Below, piece by piece: positions 1-8,379 of a stretch of 9,400 nucleotides of DNA (its first letter is position 1; the number at the start of each line of letters is the position of its first letter). Both the position numbers and the translations under genes were made by a program. Under the pieces are notes generated by a model, which was not told the DNA's origin, searched no databases, and was given only the letters and a program-made list of their open reading frames with translations. Origin of the DNA: Candidatus Stygibacter frigidus (GTDB lineage: Bacteria > Cloacimonadota > Cloacimonadia > Cloacimonadales > TCS61). Where the stretch lies: the NCBI GenBank assembly GCA_030765325.1, contig JAVCCT010000224.1, positions 1 through 9,400 of the forward strand. Reading direction: 5' to 3'.

Positions 1-902
1 GGCTTGGCAGGGATTTTGAAGCGGCTGTAAATGAGGAATACAATCGGAATGAATTAATGGCAGAGTATATTAGTGAGATAGATCAGAAAGTTTTGAATGA
101 ATTCAGTTGTTTAGCCTGTTTTTCGATATCTACAGAATTAGATATTTCCCATATTAAATATATCCATTCATTTGGTGCCGGAGTAAATCCTTTTATAAAT
201 CATCCTAAATTAAATCCTGCTGTCATGATATCCCGAACAGTCGGTCTTCTGGGTAAAAAGATTGCAAAATATTGCTTAGCTTATATGCTGGAAGACCATC
301 AAGAGATCACGGCGAACTTCATAAGGCAGCAGCAGAAAGAATGGAAGCAGGGGCATATCAGAGATATGTTCAATTCTTCTGTAGCAGTTCTGGGAACCGG
401 AGAAATGGGTCGGGAGATTGCAGAACTTTTATCTAAGATAGGATGCAGGGTTTTTGGGATCAATTCAAATGGTCAGCAGCATAATCCATTTAGTAAATGT
501 TTCAGTTTAGAGGAATTTTGCACAGCACCACCAGAAATTGACACTTTGATCTCGGTGCTGCCATCAACAGAAGAGACTCAAGGGCTATTAAATGAGGATT
601 TTTTTAGAAATTTATCTGAAATTCATTTGATCAATGTGGGTAGGGGAGATGTGATCAGGGAAATAGATGTAAGAATACTTCTGAGTTCAGGAAAATGCCG
701 TAAGATAACTCTGGATGTTTTTGAGCAGGAACCCTTGTCCCCTGAATCTGATCTATGGCTGAATAGAGATGTTATAATTTCTCCTCATCAGGCAGCAATA
801 ACAGATATTAATGATGTGATGATGAGTTTCCGTAAAGTTAATTTGACCTGGGAAAGTCAAACAGATAGTCATCTTTTTGTTGATTTGAAAAAAGGATATT
901 GA
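1..902 (+). CDS. GhrA-like D-2-hydroxyacid dehydrogenase (glyoxylate/hydroxypyruvate reductase family), 5' end outside the window
   Basis: Likely reduces a small 2-oxoacid such as glyoxylate or hydroxypyruvate with NAD(P)H in the cytoplasm. Counting from the ATG at 57, the Rossmann motif GTGEMG lies at residues 113-118. The family catalytic triad is present as Arg196 (NVGRGD), Glu225 (EQEPL) and His244 (SPHQAA). The ending DLKKGY resembles the C-terminus of E. coli GhrA, and the segment DVFEQEPLSPESDLW is also GhrA-like. The ATG at 57 has no convincing ribosome binding site. The frame stays open upstream to the window edge (readable as LGRDFEAAVNEEYNRNEL) with no start codon there. Compared with GhrA (about 312 residues) roughly ten more N-terminal residues are expected, so the true start is probably just before the window. 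After the second beta strand (GINSNG) there is neither the acidic residue typical of NAD use nor a clear arginine pair, so the cofactor is undecided. Exact substrate is unknown. An 85-base gap without a terminator separates it from the aconitase gene. Confidence 0.85.
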   Translation, partial: LGRDFEAAVNEEYNRNELMAEYISEIDQKVLNEFSCLACFSISTELDISHIKYIHSFGAGVNPFINHPKLNPAVMISRTVGLLGKKIAKYCLAYMLEDHQEITANFIRQQQKEWKQGHIRDMFNSSVAVLGTGEMGREIAELLSKIGCRVFGINSNGQQHNPFSKCFSLEEFCTAPPEIDTLISVLPSTEETQGLLNEDFFRNLSEIHLINVGRGDVIREIDVRILLSSGKCRKITLDVFEQEPLSPESDLWLNRDVIISPHQAAITDINDVMMSFRKVNLTWESQTDSHLFVDLKKGY

Positions 903-924
903 TGATACAATTCAAAGTAAAAAA

Positions 925-982
925 TGAGTATAAATTTCAGATATAAATAAGAATTTTCCAAAAAAATAAATAGAAAAGAGGT
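925..982 (+). promoter_or_regulatory. AT-rich leader of the aconitase-lyase-IDH unit: weak -10 candidates and ribosome binding site
   Basis: The 85-base gap between 903 and 987 is very AT-rich. TATAAA occurs at 929-934, with a TG four bases before it, and again at 942-947. Neither has a good -35 box at 16-18 bases, so the promoter is only a candidate and the operon could instead be read through from the upstream dehydrogenase. The end of the gap holds a clear Shine-Dalgarno sequence, GAGG at 978-981, six bases before the ATG at 988. No operator-like palindrome or riboswitch fold is visible. Confidence 0.25.
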
Positions 983-987
983 TAAGA

Positions 988-2937
988 ATGGGGAAAAGCA
1001 TTGTTGAAAAGATCCTTGCACAGCACATCGTTATCGGTGAAGCAGTAAAAGGAACCGAAGTAGGTATCAAGATCGATCAGACACTTACTCAAGATGCAAC
1101 TGGAACTATGGCTTACCTGCAGTTTGAAGCCATGGGTGTACCTAAAGTAAAAACCGAATTGTCAGTAAGTTATGTGGATCATAACACAGTTCAGATCGGA
1201 TTTGAAAATGCAGATGACCATAAGTATCTGCAATCTGTCGCAGAAAAATACGGGATCGTTTATTCCCGAGCCGGTAACGGTATCTGCCATCAGGTGCAGT
1301 TGGAAAGATTTGGTAAACCAGGCAAAACATTACTTGGCTCAGACTCACATACACCAACCGGAGGCGGAGTGGGAATGCTGGCAATTGGTGCTGGCGGACT
1401 TGATGTTGCCGTTGCTATGGCCGGTGGACCATTCTATTTGACTTATCCAAAAATTATAAAGATCAACCTTACGGGGAAACTGCGACCCTGGGTTGCGGCT
1501 AAAGACATAATCCTAAAAGTATTGGAGATATTCACAACTAAGGGTAATGTCGGCTGCGTATTTGAATATGGCGGATCAGGTGTAAAAACACTTTCTGTAC
1601 CGGAAAGAGCTACTATTACAAATATGGGTGCAGAATGCGGAGTGACAACATCCGTTTTCCCCAGTGATGAAATAACCAGAGAATTCCTGATTGCTCAGGA
1701 CAGGGAATCTGACTGGACAGAACTTCTGGCAGACGACGATGCTGAATATGATAAAGTTATCGATATCAACCTTTCGGAACTTGTTCCATTGGCAGCTACG
1801 CCCCACAGTCCGGGCAACATCAGCACAGTGAGAGAACTGGGTGAGATAGATGTAGATCAGGTTTGTCTGGGAAGTTGTACTAATTCTTCTTATAAAGACA
1901 TGATGACCGTAGCACGAATCCTGGCTGATAAGAAATTGCATCCAAATGTAAGTTTCGTAGTAGCGCCGGGATCTAAACAGGTTATTGAGAATATAATTCA
2001 AGACGGCGGTTTTGCCAGCATAGTATCAGCAGGAGCCAGAATAGCGGAATCTGCCTGCGGGTTCTGCATTGGTAACAGCCAGTCACCTAAAACCGAAGCT
2101 GTTTCATTAAGAACAAGTAACAGGAATTTCTTTGGTAGATCAGGAACTAAATCTGCCAATGCTTATCTGGTAAGTCCTGAAACAGCAGCGGCAGCAGTGA
2201 TAACCGGGAAATTCACTGATCCACGTGATCTGGAAAAGCTGGGTATCAAATATCCTGAAGTTAAAATGCCAGCTAAGTTCCACATTGATGATTCCATGTT
2301 CGTTTTCCCAGGGGAAGATAAAAAAGATGTAGAAATATATCGTGGTCCCAATATCGGCGATCCACCAGCCGCTGAACCATTGAAAGATAAGATCGCAGGA
2401 GTTGTTACGCTTAAGGTTGAAGATAAGATAACTACAGATCATATAATCCCAGCCGGTTCAAAAATGAAATACAGATCTAATGTTCCCAAATATTCGGAAT
2501 TCCTGTTTGAAGTAATTGATGCCACTTTCCATGATAGAGCCAAAGAGCTCAGAGATAGTGGAAAAGATAACATCATAGTAGCCGGGCTCTCTTACGGACA
2601 GGGCAGCAGTCGTGAACATGCAGCTTTGTGTCCGATGTATATGGGCGTGAAAGCAGTACTTGCAAAATCAATGGAAAGGATCCATAATGCCAATTTGATC
2701 AATTTTGGAATCCTGCCTCTTAATTTCAAGGATCAAGCTGATTATGATAAGCTGGAACAGAGTGATGCGCTGGAGATTTCCAATATCAAAGAAGCGCTGG
2801 TAAATAATCAGAACCTGAAAGTGAAGAACCTAACGAAAGGAACTGAATTTGAAGCGACTTATATTCTATCTGACCGACAGAAAGAGATCCTGATTGCTGG
2901 CGGCACACTGGCTTTTATGAGAAAGCAACAAAAATAA
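988..2937 (+). CDS. acn: Aconitate hydratase, short Aquifex-type single-chain form
   Basis: Interconverts citrate and isocitrate through cis-aconitate, using a [4Fe-4S] cluster in the cytoplasm. At 649 residues it matches the short Aquifex-type aconitases (about 650) and not AcnA or AcnB (about 860-890). The catalytic part contains GSDSHTPTGGG (117-127). The three cluster cysteines are Cys297 in GSCTNSS, and Cys357 and Cys360 in CGFC. The swivel domain is fused at the C-terminus and carries TTDHIIPAG (482-490) and the active-site loop SYGQGSSREHAAL (from 535), with the serine and arginine expected for catalysis and carboxylate binding. The ATG at 988 has GAGG six bases upstream. Isopropylmalate dehydratase or homoaconitase are relatives, but these usually have separate large and small subunits. 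The fused form and the adjacent citrate lyase and isocitrate dehydrogenase favour aconitase. No frameshift or missing ligand was seen. Confidence 0.95.
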   Translation: MGKSIVEKILAQHIVIGEAVKGTEVGIKIDQTLTQDATGTMAYLQFEAMGVPKVKTELSVSYVDHNTVQIGFENADDHKYLQSVAEKYGIVYSRAGNGICHQVQLERFGKPGKTLLGSDSHTPTGGGVGMLAIGAGGLDVAVAMAGGPFYLTYPKIIKINLTGKLRPWVAAKDIILKVLEIFTTKGNVGCVFEYGGSGVKTLSVPERATITNMGAECGVTTSVFPSDEITREFLIAQDRESDWTELLADDDAEYDKVIDINLSELVPLAATPHSPGNISTVRELGEIDVDQVCLGSCTNSSYKDMMTVARILADKKLHPNVSFVVAPGSKQVIENIIQDGGFASIVSAGARIAESACGFCIGNSQSPKTEAVSLRTSNRNFFGRSGTKSANAYLVSPETAAAAVITGKFTDPRDLEKLGIKYPEVKMPAKFHIDDSMFVFPGEDKKDVEIYRGPNIGDPPAAEPLKDKIAGVVTLKVEDKITTDHIIPAGSKMKYRSNVPKYSEFLFEVIDATFHDRAKELRDSGKDNIIVAGLSYGQGSSREHAALCPMYMGVKAVLAKSMERIHNANLINFGILPLNFKDQADYDKLEQSDALEISNIKEALVNNQNLKVKNLTKGTEFEATYILSDRQKEILIAGGTLAFMRKQQK

Positions 2938-2963
2938 TAAATATTAATAAATAGGAGAAGATA

Positions 2964-4253
2964 ATGGCACAAAAAGGAATTAGAGAATATGACGCCAAAC
3001 GAATGATGGCGAAAGCTCTACCTAAATTTTCAAACGGCAAGATCAAATTCGAAGCCAGCCAGGTTCTTATCAGCGCAGATACTGATCTGGTAGAACTTGC
3101 TGCTAAAAATCCCTGGCTAAAAACTGAAAAACTGGTCGCCAAACCTGATCAGCTTTTTGGTAAAAGAGGATTAAACAATCTTTTATATGTCAATAAAGGC
3201 TGGTCTGAAGTACAGGACTGGATCAAAGAAAGGATGAATAAGACAGTAACCATCAAGCAAACCACTGGAGAGACAAAAGGTGAACTTAATCAGTTTCTGG
3301 TGGAAAAATTTGTTCCTCATGAAGAGGAATATTACATTGCTATAACTACTTCCCGAGATTATGATACGATCCACTTTTCAACTAAAGGCGGAGTAAATAT
3401 AGAAGACGTTTGGGATACCGTTGTGACACTTGATATCCCGATCATGAAAGATATCAAAGATCTTGATGTAATGGGCTTTTTGCCGGAAGAACTGAAGGGC
3501 AGAAAAGAGATCGTGGCTGACTTTATCAAGGCGTTATATAAAATGGTAGTAGAATATCATTTCGTATATCTGGAATTGAATCCATTCACATTTGTAAATG
3601 GCACTCCGGTTGCTCTGGATGCTGTTGCAAAGATAGATGACTATGCTTCTTTCCAGTGTGCTGAATATTGGGGAGAACTGAAATTCCCCAATCCTTTCGG
3701 ACTGGAAAAAACACCTGAAGAAGAAAAAGTTGATGAACTTGATGAAAGAACCGGAGCTTCACTTAAACTCACCATTCTTAATCCAGCAGGCAGGATCTGG
3801 AATCTTGTTGCGGGTGGGGGTGCTTCTGTGATCTATGCAGACACAGTAGTAGATCTTGGTTACCATGAAGAACTTGCCAACTATGGTGAATATAGCGGAA
3901 ATCCCTCCAGAGATCTTACCTATGCCTATACAAAAACAGTATTGGATTTGATGACACGCAAAAAAGATCCTCAGGGCAGACCTAAATTCCTGCTCATCGG
4001 GGGTGGAATAGCTAATTTTACAGATGTTGCCAAAACATTCACCGGTATTGTACAGGCGATTACTGAGTATAAAGATAAACTTATCGATACAGACGTGAGG
4101 ATTTTCGTACGTCGTGGTGGACCTAATTATGTCGAGGGATTGAACATTATGAAGAGTCTGGGTGAAAAGATCGGAGTACCAATCGAAGTTTACGGACCTG
4201 AAACACATATGACAAAAATCGTGTCACTGGCACTTGCTAAGAAGGTAGGTTAA
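2964..4253 (+). CDS. aclB: ATP-citrate lyase, small (ATP-grasp/citrate-binding) subunit
   Basis: Partner of the large subunit in cleaving citrate with ATP and CoA into acetyl-CoA, oxaloacetate, ADP and phosphate. The 429 residues align throughout with the N-terminal part of human ACLY and with AclB of green sulfur bacteria. The ATP-grasp half has AKPDQLFGKRG (59-69) and the metal-site strand LELNPF (203-208). The citrate-binding half has GASLKLTILNPAGRIW (264-279), GGGAS (284-288), ANYGEYSG (305-312) and IANFTDVA (349-356). VRRGGPNY (382-389) and GPETHMT follow. By alignment from memory with human ACLY, Asn351, Thr353 and Arg384 correspond to citrate ligands Asn346, Thr348 and Arg379. It resembles the beta chain of succinyl-CoA synthetase, but the citrate motifs and the neighbour exclude that. 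AGGAG (2953-2957) sits six bases before the ATG. Only two bases separate it from aclA, so translation is probably coupled. Confidence 0.96.
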   Translation: MAQKGIREYDAKRMMAKALPKFSNGKIKFEASQVLISADTDLVELAAKNPWLKTEKLVAKPDQLFGKRGLNNLLYVNKGWSEVQDWIKERMNKTVTIKQTTGETKGELNQFLVEKFVPHEEEYYIAITTSRDYDTIHFSTKGGVNIEDVWDTVVTLDIPIMKDIKDLDVMGFLPEELKGRKEIVADFIKALYKMVVEYHFVYLELNPFTFVNGTPVALDAVAKIDDYASFQCAEYWGELKFPNPFGLEKTPEEEKVDELDERTGASLKLTILNPAGRIWNLVAGGGASVIYADTVVDLGYHEELANYGEYSGNPSRDLTYAYTKTVLDLMTRKKDPQGRPKFLLIGGGIANFTDVAKTFTGIVQAITEYKDKLIDTDVRIFVRRGGPNYVEGLNIMKSLGEKIGVPIEVYGPETHMTKIVSLALAKKVG

Positions 4254-4255
4254 TC

Positions 4256-6103
4256 ATGCAAAGTTATGAACTATTCGATAGAAATTCACGGTCATTCATT
4301 TATGGACAGCAGCAGAAAGCAGCTCAGAGGATGCTTGATTTTGATTATCTCTGTAAACGAGAAACCCCTTCTGTAGCTGGTTTCATTACTCCAACCGGTA
4401 GTGGTTATATCAAATTGTTCTTTGGTACCAAAGAAATTAGTATTCCGCGCTATATAAGTCTGGAAGAAGCAATTTTAGCGAATCCTGATGTTGATGTTAT
4501 GGTTAATTTCTCTTCGGAGCGGTCTTGTGCAAAAACCACTATGGAAGCTCTGGATACAGAAAATATCAGAACCATCATTATGATCGCTGAAGGTGTACCG
4601 CAGAGAGATGTAAGAAAAATAGCCAAGATCGCTAAGGAGAGAGGTAAATGGATCATTGGGCCGGCAACTGTTGGTGGTCTGAAGCCTGGCTGCTTTAAGA
4701 TTGGAGATGCTGCTGGAACCATCCAGAATATAAAAGATACCAAATTATACCGTCCCGGTTCAGTAGGATTTGTTTCAGTATCCGGAGGTCTTTCCAATGA
4801 AGGGTACAATATTGTCTCCAGAAATACTGACGGTATTTATGAAGGATATGCTGTGGGTGGAGATGTATATCCTGCTACAACATTAATAGATCACCTGCTA
4901 CGCTACGAACAGAATCCAAATATAAAAATGATGGTAGCGCTGGGCGAAGTTGGTGGAAAAGATGAATATCAGATCATTGAAGCCATCAAAGAGAAAAAAC
5001 TTACAAAACCTCTGGTAATGTGGGTAACAGGAACATGTGCCGAAGTACTTCCCAGTGGAGTCCAGTTTGGTCATGCCGGAGCAAAAGCAGATAGCAAAGC
5101 AGATACAGCCAAAGCTAAAAATGCTGCTCTGAGAGAAGCCGGTGTTATTGTTCCAGATTCATTTGAAGATTATGATCAGAAGATCAAAAGTACTTTTGAT
5201 AAATTGAAAGCTGAAGGCAAGATCAAAGACTTAATAGAACCTACTACACCTAATGTACCAATGGATTATTCCCAGGCAGTGGCAGAAGGACTGGTAAGGA
5301 AACCGACAAACTTTATATCCACTATCTGCGATGAAACAGGTGAGATTCACGATTACTGCGGGGTTCCTATCGATCAGGTAATCAAAGAGAAATATGGTAT
5401 TGGTGGTGTTATCGGGCTGCTCTGGTTCAAGAAAAAACTTCCCCAATATGCTCGTGATTTCATCGAACTGGTTATTCAGATAGTTGCTGATCATGGTCCT
5501 GCGGTTTCTGGTGCTCATAACACCATTGTTACCGCAAGAGCAGGTAAGGGGCTCATTGAATCTATCATCAGCGGTATGGTAACCATAGGTCCTCGCTTTG
5601 GTGGAGCAGTTAATGGCGCTGCTAATCATTTCAGCTGGGGTTTGCAGAATAATCTGGAACCACGTGAATTCGTTAACGAAATGAAGAAAAAGAATGTCAT
5701 GATCCAGGGAATCGGTCACCGGATACACAGTATCGATAATCCAGATGAGCGCTGTGAGATCATGATGAATTTTGCTAAAAAACATTTCCCCAAACATCCT
5801 CTGCTAGATTATGCTCTTGCAGTTCAGGACGTGACGACAATGAAAAAAGGGACTTTGATCCTTAACGTTGATGGAACGATAGGAGTTCTCTTCGTTGACC
5901 TGCTCAAGAGTCTGGGTTACGAGGAAAGTGAAATCAAAGAAATGATCGATATGGGCTTCTTTAACGCCTTCTTTATAATAGGAAGAACCATGGGATTCAT
6001 GGGTCACTATTTCGATCAGAAACGACTTAAAACCCCACTTTACAGACATCCATGGGATGATATTCTTTATGCTGTTCCGGATTACCCGGAAGAAGTTAAA
6101 TAG
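4256..6103 (+). CDS. aclA: ATP-citrate lyase, large subunit (CoA-binding, phosphohistidine and citrate synthase-like domains)
   Basis: Carries the phosphohistidine, CoA site and cleavage site of ATP-citrate lyase. It is 615 residues, close to AclA of green sulfur bacteria (about 608). Residues 1 to about 330 form the succinyl-CoA synthetase alpha-like part, with GPATVGGLKPGCFKIG (135-150), SVSGGLSNEG (174-183), GEVGG (230-234) and the phosphorylated His273 in FGHAGA. Residues from about 340 to the end are the citrate synthase homology domain that splits citryl-CoA, with ADHGPAVSGAHNT (411-423), GIGHR (His488), NVDG (Asp539) and the C-terminal GHYFDQKRLK and YRHPWDD. These match the His/Asp catalytic residues of ACLY. 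Fusion of the synthetase and lyase halves rules out the two-enzyme citryl-CoA synthetase/citryl-CoA lyase route. The ATG follows the aclB stop by two bases, with the purine-rich AGGTAGG ribosome binding site lying inside the end of aclB. No defect was seen. Confidence 0.96.
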   Translation: MQSYELFDRNSRSFIYGQQQKAAQRMLDFDYLCKRETPSVAGFITPTGSGYIKLFFGTKEISIPRYISLEEAILANPDVDVMVNFSSERSCAKTTMEALDTENIRTIIMIAEGVPQRDVRKIAKIAKERGKWIIGPATVGGLKPGCFKIGDAAGTIQNIKDTKLYRPGSVGFVSVSGGLSNEGYNIVSRNTDGIYEGYAVGGDVYPATTLIDHLLRYEQNPNIKMMVALGEVGGKDEYQIIEAIKEKKLTKPLVMWVTGTCAEVLPSGVQFGHAGAKADSKADTAKAKNAALREAGVIVPDSFEDYDQKIKSTFDKLKAEGKIKDLIEPTTPNVPMDYSQAVAEGLVRKPTNFISTICDETGEIHDYCGVPIDQVIKEKYGIGGVIGLLWFKKKLPQYARDFIELVIQIVADHGPAVSGAHNTIVTARAGKGLIESIISGMVTIGPRFGGAVNGAANHFSWGLQNNLEPREFVNEMKKKNVMIQGIGHRIHSIDNPDERCEIMMNFAKKHFPKHPLLDYALAVQDVTTMKKGTLILNVDGTIGVLFVDLLKSLGYEESEIKEMIDMGFFNAFFIIGRTMGFMGHYFDQKRLKTPLYRHPWDDILYAVPDYPEEVK

Positions 6104-6111
6104 GAGATATG

Positions 6112-8367
6112 ATGAGTGATCACATAGTAGAAGAAAAAATAATTTATACTAAGGTTGATGAAGCTCCGGCATTGGCGACATATTCTTTATTGCCGACTAT
6201 CATGACCTTTGCTTATGAAGCAAATGTCCGGATTGAAACAAGGGATATTTCATTAGCCGGTAGGATAATTGCTAATTTCCCGGAAAGACTTGCAGAAGAT
6301 CAGTGCGTTTCAAATGACCTTGATGAACTAAGCAGCCTGGTTAAACAACCGGAAGCTAATGTTATCAAACTTCCCTGTATCAGTGCTTCCATATCGCAGT
6401 TAAAAGGCGCAATAAAAGAATTGCAGGAGCAGGGATATGATATCCCTGATTACCCGGAAGAGCCTAAAACAGAAGAAGAAAAAAGGGTTAAGGAGATTTT
6501 TGACAAAATCAAAGGTAGTGCTGTTAATCCGGTGCTAAGAGAGGGGAATTCCGATCGCAGAGTACCACTTCCAGTAAAGAATTATGCAAAGAAAAATCCC
6601 CATTCCATGGGTAAGTGGTCTGCAGATTCAAAATCACATGTATCCTATATGAAAGGTGGAGATCTGCTTTCCAATGAAAAATCACTTACCATCACACCAG
6701 CAACTGCAGGGGTTTGTAAAATAGAATTTATTGCCCAAAATGGAGAAGTTAAAGTTCTTAAGGATAACCTTAAACTTATCGACGGTGAGATCATCGACGG
6801 TACTTATTTGAGCCGCAAAGCACTCAGGAGCTTCATCGATGAAAATATCGAAGATGCAAGAGAAAAAGATCTTCTTTTTTCAGTGCATTTAAAAGCGACC
6901 ATGATGAAGGTTTCCGATCCAATAATCTTCGGTCATGTTGTATCAGTATTTTTTAAAGAAGTATTTGAGAAGCATGCTGCTACATTTGCTAAGATAGGAG
7001 TAGATCCCAGTAATGGTCTGGGAGATCTATATATAAAAATCAAATCTCTTCCTGAAGCGAAGCGGAAAGAGATTGAGGCTGATATCCAAGCAACTTATTC
7101 CAATAGACCTAAACTTGCCATGGTTAATTCCGAAAAAGGCATCACCAATCTACATGTACCAAGCGATGTTATAATAGACGCTTCCATGCCAGCTGCTTTC
7201 AGGAATTCAGGCAAAATGTGGGGACGTGATGGCAAGCTGCATGACACAAAATTCACTATTCCAGACGGCAGCTATGCAGGTGTTTATCAGGAAGTGGTCG
7301 AATTTTGTAAAACACATGGTGCTTTTGATCCGACAACTATGGGTAATGTACCTAACGTGGGCCTTATGGCGCAGCAAGCAGAAGAATACGGTTCACATGA
7401 CAAAACATTCCTCAGTCCAGGTGACGGCAGGATAGTAATTAAAGCTGAATCAGGTGAAGAACTGATCTCACTCAATGTGGAAAAAGGGGATATCTGGCGC
7501 ATGTGCCAGGTGAAAGATCTTCCTATCCAGGACTGGGTCAAACTGGCTGTAGATAGAGCTTCTAAAACAAATACTCCTGCAGTATTCTGGCTTTGTAATA
7601 GAAGAGCGCATGATATAGAATTGATCAAGAAAGTTGAATTATATTTGAAAGATCATAATACAGATGGACTTCAAATTCATATCATGAATCCTGTTGAAGC
7701 AACCAGATTTTCACTGGAAAGAATGAAGGTTGGAAAAGATACTATCTCGGTTACTGGAAATGTGTTGAGAGACTATCTAACTGACCTGTTCCCGATCCTG
7801 GAAGTTGGTACTAGTGCCAAGATGCTCTCCATTGTTCCACTAATGAATGGGGGTGGATTATTCGAAACAGGTGCAGGAGGATCAGCTCCCAAACATGTTC
7901 AGCAGTTTGTCAGTGAAGGCCATCACAGATGGGATTCACTTGGAGAATTTTTGGCTCTGGCTGCTTCCTTCGAACACTTGAGCTTAAGAACTGATAACAA
8001 AAAAGCTCACATACTTTCAGTAACATTGGATCAGGCTACAGAGAAATTCCTGAATGAAAGAAGATCTCCTTCCAGAAAAGTGAGAGAACTGGATAACCGA
8101 GGCAGTCATTTCTTTCTTACCATGTATTGGGCCCAGGCTTTGGCAGCTCAAAACGAAGATATTTACCTCAAAAAGAGATTCTACCCTCTGGCTAAAAAAT
8201 TGGTTAAACATGAAACTAAGATCGTTCAGGAACTTATAGATGTCCAGGGCAAACCTGTTGAACTGGGAGGATATTATAAACCTGATGATGTGAAAGTAGC
8301 TATCGCAATGAGACCGAGTATAACTTATAATACAATACTTGATCTCTTCAAAATGAGAATGATCTAA
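6112..8367 (+). CDS. icd: Isocitrate dehydrogenase, NADP-dependent, monomeric type (IDH-II)
   Basis: Interconverts isocitrate and 2-oxoglutarate plus CO2 with NADP(H); next to ATP-citrate lyase it probably runs in the carboxylating direction. At 751 residues it aligns end to end with monomeric IDHs of Azotobacter vinelandii (741) and Corynebacterium (738). Compared from memory with the A. vinelandii enzyme, substrate residues Ser136, Arg143, Arg149 and Arg553 are present. So are catalytic Lys261 and Tyr426, metal ligands Asp356, Asp554 and Asp558, and NADP 2'-phosphate contacts His595, Arg606 and Arg655. One deviation is Cys89, where A. vinelandii and Corynebacterium have Asn85 in LPNISAS. 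Two ATG codons stand in tandem at 6109 and 6112. AGGAG (6102-6106) overlaps the aclA stop codon and lies only two bases from the first but five from the second, so I chose 6112. The two-subunit homodimeric IDH family is excluded by length and sequence. Confidence 0.96.
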   Translation: MSDHIVEEKIIYTKVDEAPALATYSLLPTIMTFAYEANVRIETRDISLAGRIIANFPERLAEDQCVSNDLDELSSLVKQPEANVIKLPCISASISQLKGAIKELQEQGYDIPDYPEEPKTEEEKRVKEIFDKIKGSAVNPVLREGNSDRRVPLPVKNYAKKNPHSMGKWSADSKSHVSYMKGGDLLSNEKSLTITPATAGVCKIEFIAQNGEVKVLKDNLKLIDGEIIDGTYLSRKALRSFIDENIEDAREKDLLFSVHLKATMMKVSDPIIFGHVVSVFFKEVFEKHAATFAKIGVDPSNGLGDLYIKIKSLPEAKRKEIEADIQATYSNRPKLAMVNSEKGITNLHVPSDVIIDASMPAAFRNSGKMWGRDGKLHDTKFTIPDGSYAGVYQEVVEFCKTHGAFDPTTMGNVPNVGLMAQQAEEYGSHDKTFLSPGDGRIVIKAESGEELISLNVEKGDIWRMCQVKDLPIQDWVKLAVDRASKTNTPAVFWLCNRRAHDIELIKKVELYLKDHNTDGLQIHIMNPVEATRFSLERMKVGKDTISVTGNVLRDYLTDLFPILEVGTSAKMLSIVPLMNGGGLFETGAGGSAPKHVQQFVSEGHHRWDSLGEFLALAASFEHLSLRTDNKKAHILSVTLDQATEKFLNERRSPSRKVRELDNRGSHFFLTMYWAQALAAQNEDIYLKKRFYPLAKKLVKHETKIVQELIDVQGKPVELGGYYKPDDVKVAIAMRPSITYNTILDLFKMRMI

Positions 8368-8379
8368 TCATTAAACGAT

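Noticed and set aside
1576..2001. 141-codon open frame on the - strand inside the aconitase gene
   Set aside because: Antisense to conserved aconitase sequence including the first cluster cysteine; no recognisable protein features.
2936..2955. Short direct repeat of TAATAAAT-like units before aclB
   Set aside because: Two AT-rich near-copies in a 26-base spacer are expected by chance; no regulatory meaning can be supported.
3759..4208. 149-codon open frame on the - strand inside aclB
   Set aside because: Antisense to the citrate-binding motifs of aclB; composition is that of a shadow frame.
5231..5797. 188-codon open frame on the - strand inside aclA
   Set aside because: It lies antisense to the strongly conserved citrate synthase-like domain and its translation has no recognisable domain; it is a by-product of the real gene's codons.
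2964..6103. Succinyl-CoA synthetase beta/alpha pair instead of ATP-citrate lyase
   Set aside because: The first protein has the citrate-binding IANFT and RRGGPNY motifs, and the second carries a full citrate synthase-like C-terminal domain, which succinyl-CoA synthetase lacks.
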